Notes under the pieces: generated by a model | Told to the model about the DNA's origin: nothing | The model's input: the letters and a program-made list of their open reading frames with translations, nothing else | The model's database searches: none | Translations under genes and position numbers: made by a program | In this document: in pieces, positions 57,312 to 60,016 of the stretch | How positions within the stretch are numbered: the stretch's first letter is position 1 | Layout of the letters: each line of letters begins with the position of its first letter | Source of the DNA: Gammaproteobacteria bacterium | Lineage (GTDB): Bacteria > Pseudomonadota > Gammaproteobacteria > HTCC5015 | Length of the DNA stretch: 60,016 bases | Direction: 5' to 3' | Assembly (NCBI GenBank): GCA_016928055.1 | Contig: JAFGLM010000013.1 | Location: 1 to 60,016 of the forward strand

Positions 57312-59399
57312 TTGGCAGTCGAAACAGCACTGCGTTTACTGATAATTGAAGAATCCGCGAACGACGCGAACGCCTATATAACAGCACTGCGTGGCGGTGG
57401 GTTTTCGGTGCGCTCGCACATTATGAGTGAATCAGACAACCCGGACGAAATAATCAGCGCACACCAACCGGATATCGTATTGCTGAGTTATTCCAACAGT
57501 ATCCTGTCCCTTAGCCTGTTAACAAAGAAACTGGAAGCTTCCAAAATTTCCGCCAGTGTTATCGTCATGGCCGGCAAACCCGATCAGGTTGGGACCGCGG
57601 AAGTCATTATGGCCGGTGCACGTGATCGGGTACTAAAAAAAGATCTCAAGCACCTGAAAGCGGTTGTTAAACGCGAATTTGAGCACGTCAGCCTGCTGCA
57701 GAAACAGTATTCAATTAAAAGTCTGTATGAAGAAAGCGAAGCGCGCTGCCAAATCCTGATGGAAAACTCCCGGGATGCAATTGCCTATGTACATCAGGGC
57801 ATGCATGTCTACGCCAATGCCGCTTATCTGGAAATGTTTGGCATTCAGCAATTTGACGATATTGAAGGCCTGCCGATTATGGATCTGGTCGCACCAGCCA
57901 AGCAAGAAAGTTTCAAGCAGTTTCTACGCAACCTCGAAATCAAAAAGGGCGAAGCCAAGCCGGAACTGGAAACCGAACTGAAAAGCATGTCGAACGAAAC
58001 CTTTACCGGTCGCATGGAGTTCAGTCTGGCCAGCATTGAGGGTGAACCCTGCACCCAGATTATCATTCGACAGGAAGCGGACGTCAGTGAGCTGGAAGAA
58101 CAGATCAACCAGCTTAGCCGTCAGGATCCTCTCACCGGCCTGCTTAACCGACCCGCCTATCTTGAAGAATTTTCGAATGCGATCGCCAATGTTGATAAAA
58201 AAGGCAAGCAGTACTGCCTGTTTCAGGTCGGTATAGATGATTTTAAGACCATCCAGAATACAGTCGGCCTGGTCGGCAGCGATCAAATTATTGCCGAAGT
58301 GGCAAGTGTTATAAAGAAATGCCTGGATGCGACTGATCTTGCCGGTCGTTATGAAGGCAGCCGGTACCTGGTATTGCTTGCAACCGGCAGCGAAACCGTC
58401 ATACATAAAAAAGCCGGCGCCATCATAAAAGCCATCGAAAATCATATTTGCGAAGTGGGCGGCAAATCGATACATGTCAAAGCCCTGATTGGTGCCAGCA
58501 TTATCGATGACAGTTCGTTGGAAGTGAACGAAATCATGTCTCGTACCGACAAAGCGCTCTCGCACGCAAAACATGACAACAAAGAACGATTCAGTATTTA
58601 TCAGCCCAAAGAAGGCGAGATGTCGCAAAAACAACTGGATGCGGCCTGGATCAAACGTTTAAAAACAGCGATGGACAAAAAACGTTTCCATCTTCTATTC
58701 CAGCCCATCGTACAGCTGGACGGCGGCGAAATGGAACGTTACGAAGTATTTATGGATATGCGCGATGAAAAAGACGAGCGTGTTCCAACCAGCGAATTTA
58801 TGCCGGCTGCCGAACGCACCAAGATGTCCAAGGTGCTCGATCGCTGGGTTATCGGACAGGCCCTGCAACATCTTACCGTGCAAAAGAAAACGCATCCCAA
58901 TACCGTGTTTTTTATCAAACTGACCGGCGGTTCGCTGGAAGATATGGAATTGTTCCGTTGGATCAGTGAAAAAATAAGACCTCTCGATTTACTCAACTGG
59001 AGTTTGATTTTTGAAGTCAAAGAAGAAGCAGTAGTTTCGCACCTTAAACAGGCCCAGGCTTTTGCAACCCTGTTGAAAACCATTCATTGCGGATTCGCCA
59101 TCGATGATTTCGGTAAAGGCCCTGATCCGTTTAAACTCGTGGATCTGGTGCCGGCGCAATACCTGAAATTCCATAAAGATTTCGCTAATGATCTGGCCAG
59201 TAATACACACAACCAGGAAACCTTGCGCGACATTACCGAAAAAGCCAGAGCCTTAAAGAAAAACACCATCGTGCAACATGTCGAAGACGCTTCCACTTTG
59301 TCCGTGTTATGGACTATCGGCGCTAATTTTACTCAGGGTAATTTCTTCCAGGGTGCAACCGAAAAAATTGATTACGATTTTTCGTCGGGGATTGCTTAA
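57312..59399 (+). CDS. FimX-like degenerate receiver-PAS-GGDEF-EAL protein
   Basis: 695 residues, TTG start with GGAGAA upstream. Receiver fold at about 8-130, with Ser in DIVLLSYSNS where Asp is normally phosphorylated. PAS at about 138-255. GGDEF at about 265-425, active loop replaced by YEGSRYL. EAL at about 440-690 with EVF for EAL, so hydrolysis is unlikely but c-di-GMP can be bound, as in FimX (EVL). The end IDYDFSSGIA is typical of FimX. FimX controls type IV pilus assembly and twitching; no pil gene is in the window. CBS-GGDEF at 24770 could supply the ligand. Confidence 0.85.
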   Translation: MAVETALRLLIIEESANDANAYITALRGGGFSVRSHIMSESDNPDEIISAHQPDIVLLSYSNSILSLSLLTKKLEASKISASVIVMAGKPDQVGTAEVIMAGARDRVLKKDLKHLKAVVKREFEHVSLLQKQYSIKSLYEESEARCQILMENSRDAIAYVHQGMHVYANAAYLEMFGIQQFDDIEGLPIMDLVAPAKQESFKQFLRNLEIKKGEAKPELETELKSMSNETFTGRMEFSLASIEGEPCTQIIIRQEADVSELEEQINQLSRQDPLTGLLNRPAYLEEFSNAIANVDKKGKQYCLFQVGIDDFKTIQNTVGLVGSDQIIAEVASVIKKCLDATDLAGRYEGSRYLVLLATGSETVIHKKAGAIIKAIENHICEVGGKSIHVKALIGASIIDDSSLEVNEIMSRTDKALSHAKHDNKERFSIYQPKEGEMSQKQLDAAWIKRLKTAMDKKRFHLLFQPIVQLDGGEMERYEVFMDMRDEKDERVPTSEFMPAAERTKMSKVLDRWVIGQALQHLTVQKKTHPNTVFFIKLTGGSLEDMELFRWISEKIRPLDLLNWSLIFEVKEEAVVSHLKQAQAFATLLKTIHCGFAIDDFGKGPDPFKLVDLVPAQYLKFHKDFANDLASNTHNQETLRDITEKARALKKNTIVQHVEDASTLSVLWTIGANFTQGNFFQGATEKIDYDFSSGIA

Positions 59400-59510
59400 A
59401 CAAAGAAAAGATTACCACGAAGACACGAAGGGAAAGAGGGATCACAGGGAAAAACAATTAAGGGTTAAGAAATATACAAATCTTAAAAAATTGTTCTGGC
59501 GATTAGATTT

Positions 59511-59567
59511 TGGCCGTATTCAGACTCTAAACAGCGTAATACGGCCACTTTAGGTCAAATACGGCCA
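59511..59567. repeat. Three copies of a 10-bp motif, one inverted
   Basis: aatacggcca occurs at 59538-59547 and 59558-59567, and inverted (tggccgtatt) at 59511-59520. The inverted pair can form a hairpin after the FimX-like gene. No T-run follows, so a terminator role is uncertain; it may be a REP-type end. Confidence 0.5.
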
Positions 59568-59609
59568 TTTTGGGTTTTTGAATTGTCAGGATCTGGGTTC
59601 AACTAATAG

Positions 59610-59636
59610 GGCGCAATAACCGCAGGACATTGCGCC
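59610..59636. repeat. REP-like hairpin next to RAYT remnant
   Basis: ggcgcaat (59610-59617) and attgcgcc (59629-59636) are perfect complements around an 11-base loop, 4 bp from the RAYT remnant stop. This is the kind of hairpin that RAYT enzymes recognise. Confidence 0.6.
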
Positions 59637-59640
59637 GGAA

Positions 59641-59910
59641 TCAATCTTCATAAAATAATCCACTCTCTTTACCGATCCCAGCCCAATCAGAACTATAAGT
59701 CCCATTGGTCACCAAACGATGAAACGTTGAATAGGACCAATCGCTTACTCTCTCAACAAGGCTGTGTTTAATCAGCATTACAAATATTTGAATATTTAAA
59801 ACATTCGGCGCTACGCGCTGCATTTACCATCTAGATCCCAGGTGTTTAGTGGTCTCGTCATTTTGCCGAACTATTATTAACCGATGTGGCAATGCAAGAC
59901 CTGACCCTCT
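59641..59910 (-). pseudogene. RAYT element remnant, internally deleted and frameshifted
   Basis: The 3' part encodes IKHSLVERVSDWSYSTFHRL followed by SSDWAGIG, a RAYT C-terminus; just before it KYSNICNAD in another frame fits the Y-x-H-x-N-P motif, so one base was lost. The left end (GGGTCAGGTCTTGCATTG on the minus strand, 59910-59890) resembles the intact RAYT repeat at 33848. The Y1 domain is missing. Confidence 0.7.
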
Positions 59911-59925
59911 ATTCCCATTAATATC

Positions 59926-60016
59926 CTTGCGCGGCCAGTTGAATTTATCCCGCTCCAGACGTTTGTACCATAATGCAAAGCCGGTCTTATCCCAATACAG
60001 CGCTTTGAGTTTATCG
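59926..60016 (-). pseudogene. IS66-family TnpB (Orf2) fragment
   Basis: From the window edge the frame reads KALYWDKTGFALWYKRLE then WPRK, the core of IS66 TnpB. After WPRK it diverges into the RAYT remnant end, so the gene is cut at its 3' side. The 5' side is beyond the window. Confidence 0.75.

Noticed and set aside
1..60016. CRISPR arrays, rRNA genes or an intact prophage
   Set aside because: No regularly spaced repeats, cas genes, rRNA segments or structural phage genes were seen.

Overview
This window looks like chromosome from a gammaproteobacterium with moderate GC. The order cannot be fixed from the sequence. The evidence is a compact efp-epmA-epmB locus for beta-lysylation of elongation factor P, PrmB, an MrcB-type class A penicillin-binding protein, the YoaA/DinG helicase, TsaB, a FimX-like c-di-GMP receptor, an outer-membrane/periplasm cell plan, and many REP-associated tyrosine transposase (RAYT) traces. 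About 50 genes are supported; most lie on the minus strand.

Layout. (1) 1-5.9 kb: the tail of an IS3-type transposase, then a minus-strand cluster with a HlyD-type adaptor, a MacB/LolD-type ATPase and two FtsX-fold permeases (a split MacAB-like exporter), a zinc-ribbon membrane protein and a beta-helical DUF2807 protein. (2) 6-15.4 kb: YceI/cytochrome b561 pair, a large multi-pass membrane protein, a secreted protein of unknown function, a GH43 lipoprotein, an MFS transporter and chorismate synthase. (3) 15.6-24.7 kb: a PP2C-like phosphatase, prmB with two small exported proteins, a tightly overlapping sco1/pcuAC/psd/glycosyltransferase run, a secreted PL10-CE8 pectinase, and a nucleotidyltransferase gene overlapping a previously untracked 59-codon gene. 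(4) 24.8-31.3 kb: CBS-GGDEF cyclase, tsaB, yoaA, a TPR lipoprotein and mrcB, largely one transcriptional direction. (5) 31.4-38.1 kb: accessory island with a lipoprotein, a higBA toxin-antitoxin pair with a palindromic operator, a RAYT element with perfect 31-bp inverted ends, and a 5'-truncated Rhs protein whose tip is an L,D-transpeptidase-like domain followed by a lipoprotein gene that may encode immunity. (6) 38.3-51.1 kb: a five-gene operon of exported DUF11-type beta-sandwich proteins ending in a 2249-residue protein with two OmpA domains and a predicted outer-membrane beta-barrel. (7) 51.6-51.9 kb: tRNA-Arg(CCU) whose 3' end is duplicated about 220 bp downstream. (8) 52-59.4 kb: nitroreductase, lipase, RDD-like protein, EF-P modification locus and a FimX-like regulator. 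(9) 59.4-60.0 kb: degraded RAYT and IS66 remnants.

The best candidate for an undescribed system is the DUF11 operon (38298-51142). Four exported proteins carry related Ig-like DUF11 domains and several share the same mature N-terminal strand motif. They are encoded with one giant cell-wall-binding, barrel-ended protein, and an untranslated, strongly structured RNA segment lies inside the operon. I infer a cell-surface assembly: barrel as anchor or exporter, DUF11 proteins as its surface subunits. No function is proven by sequence alone. The second candidate is the Rhs/L,D-transpeptidase/lipoprotein module at 33925-37421.
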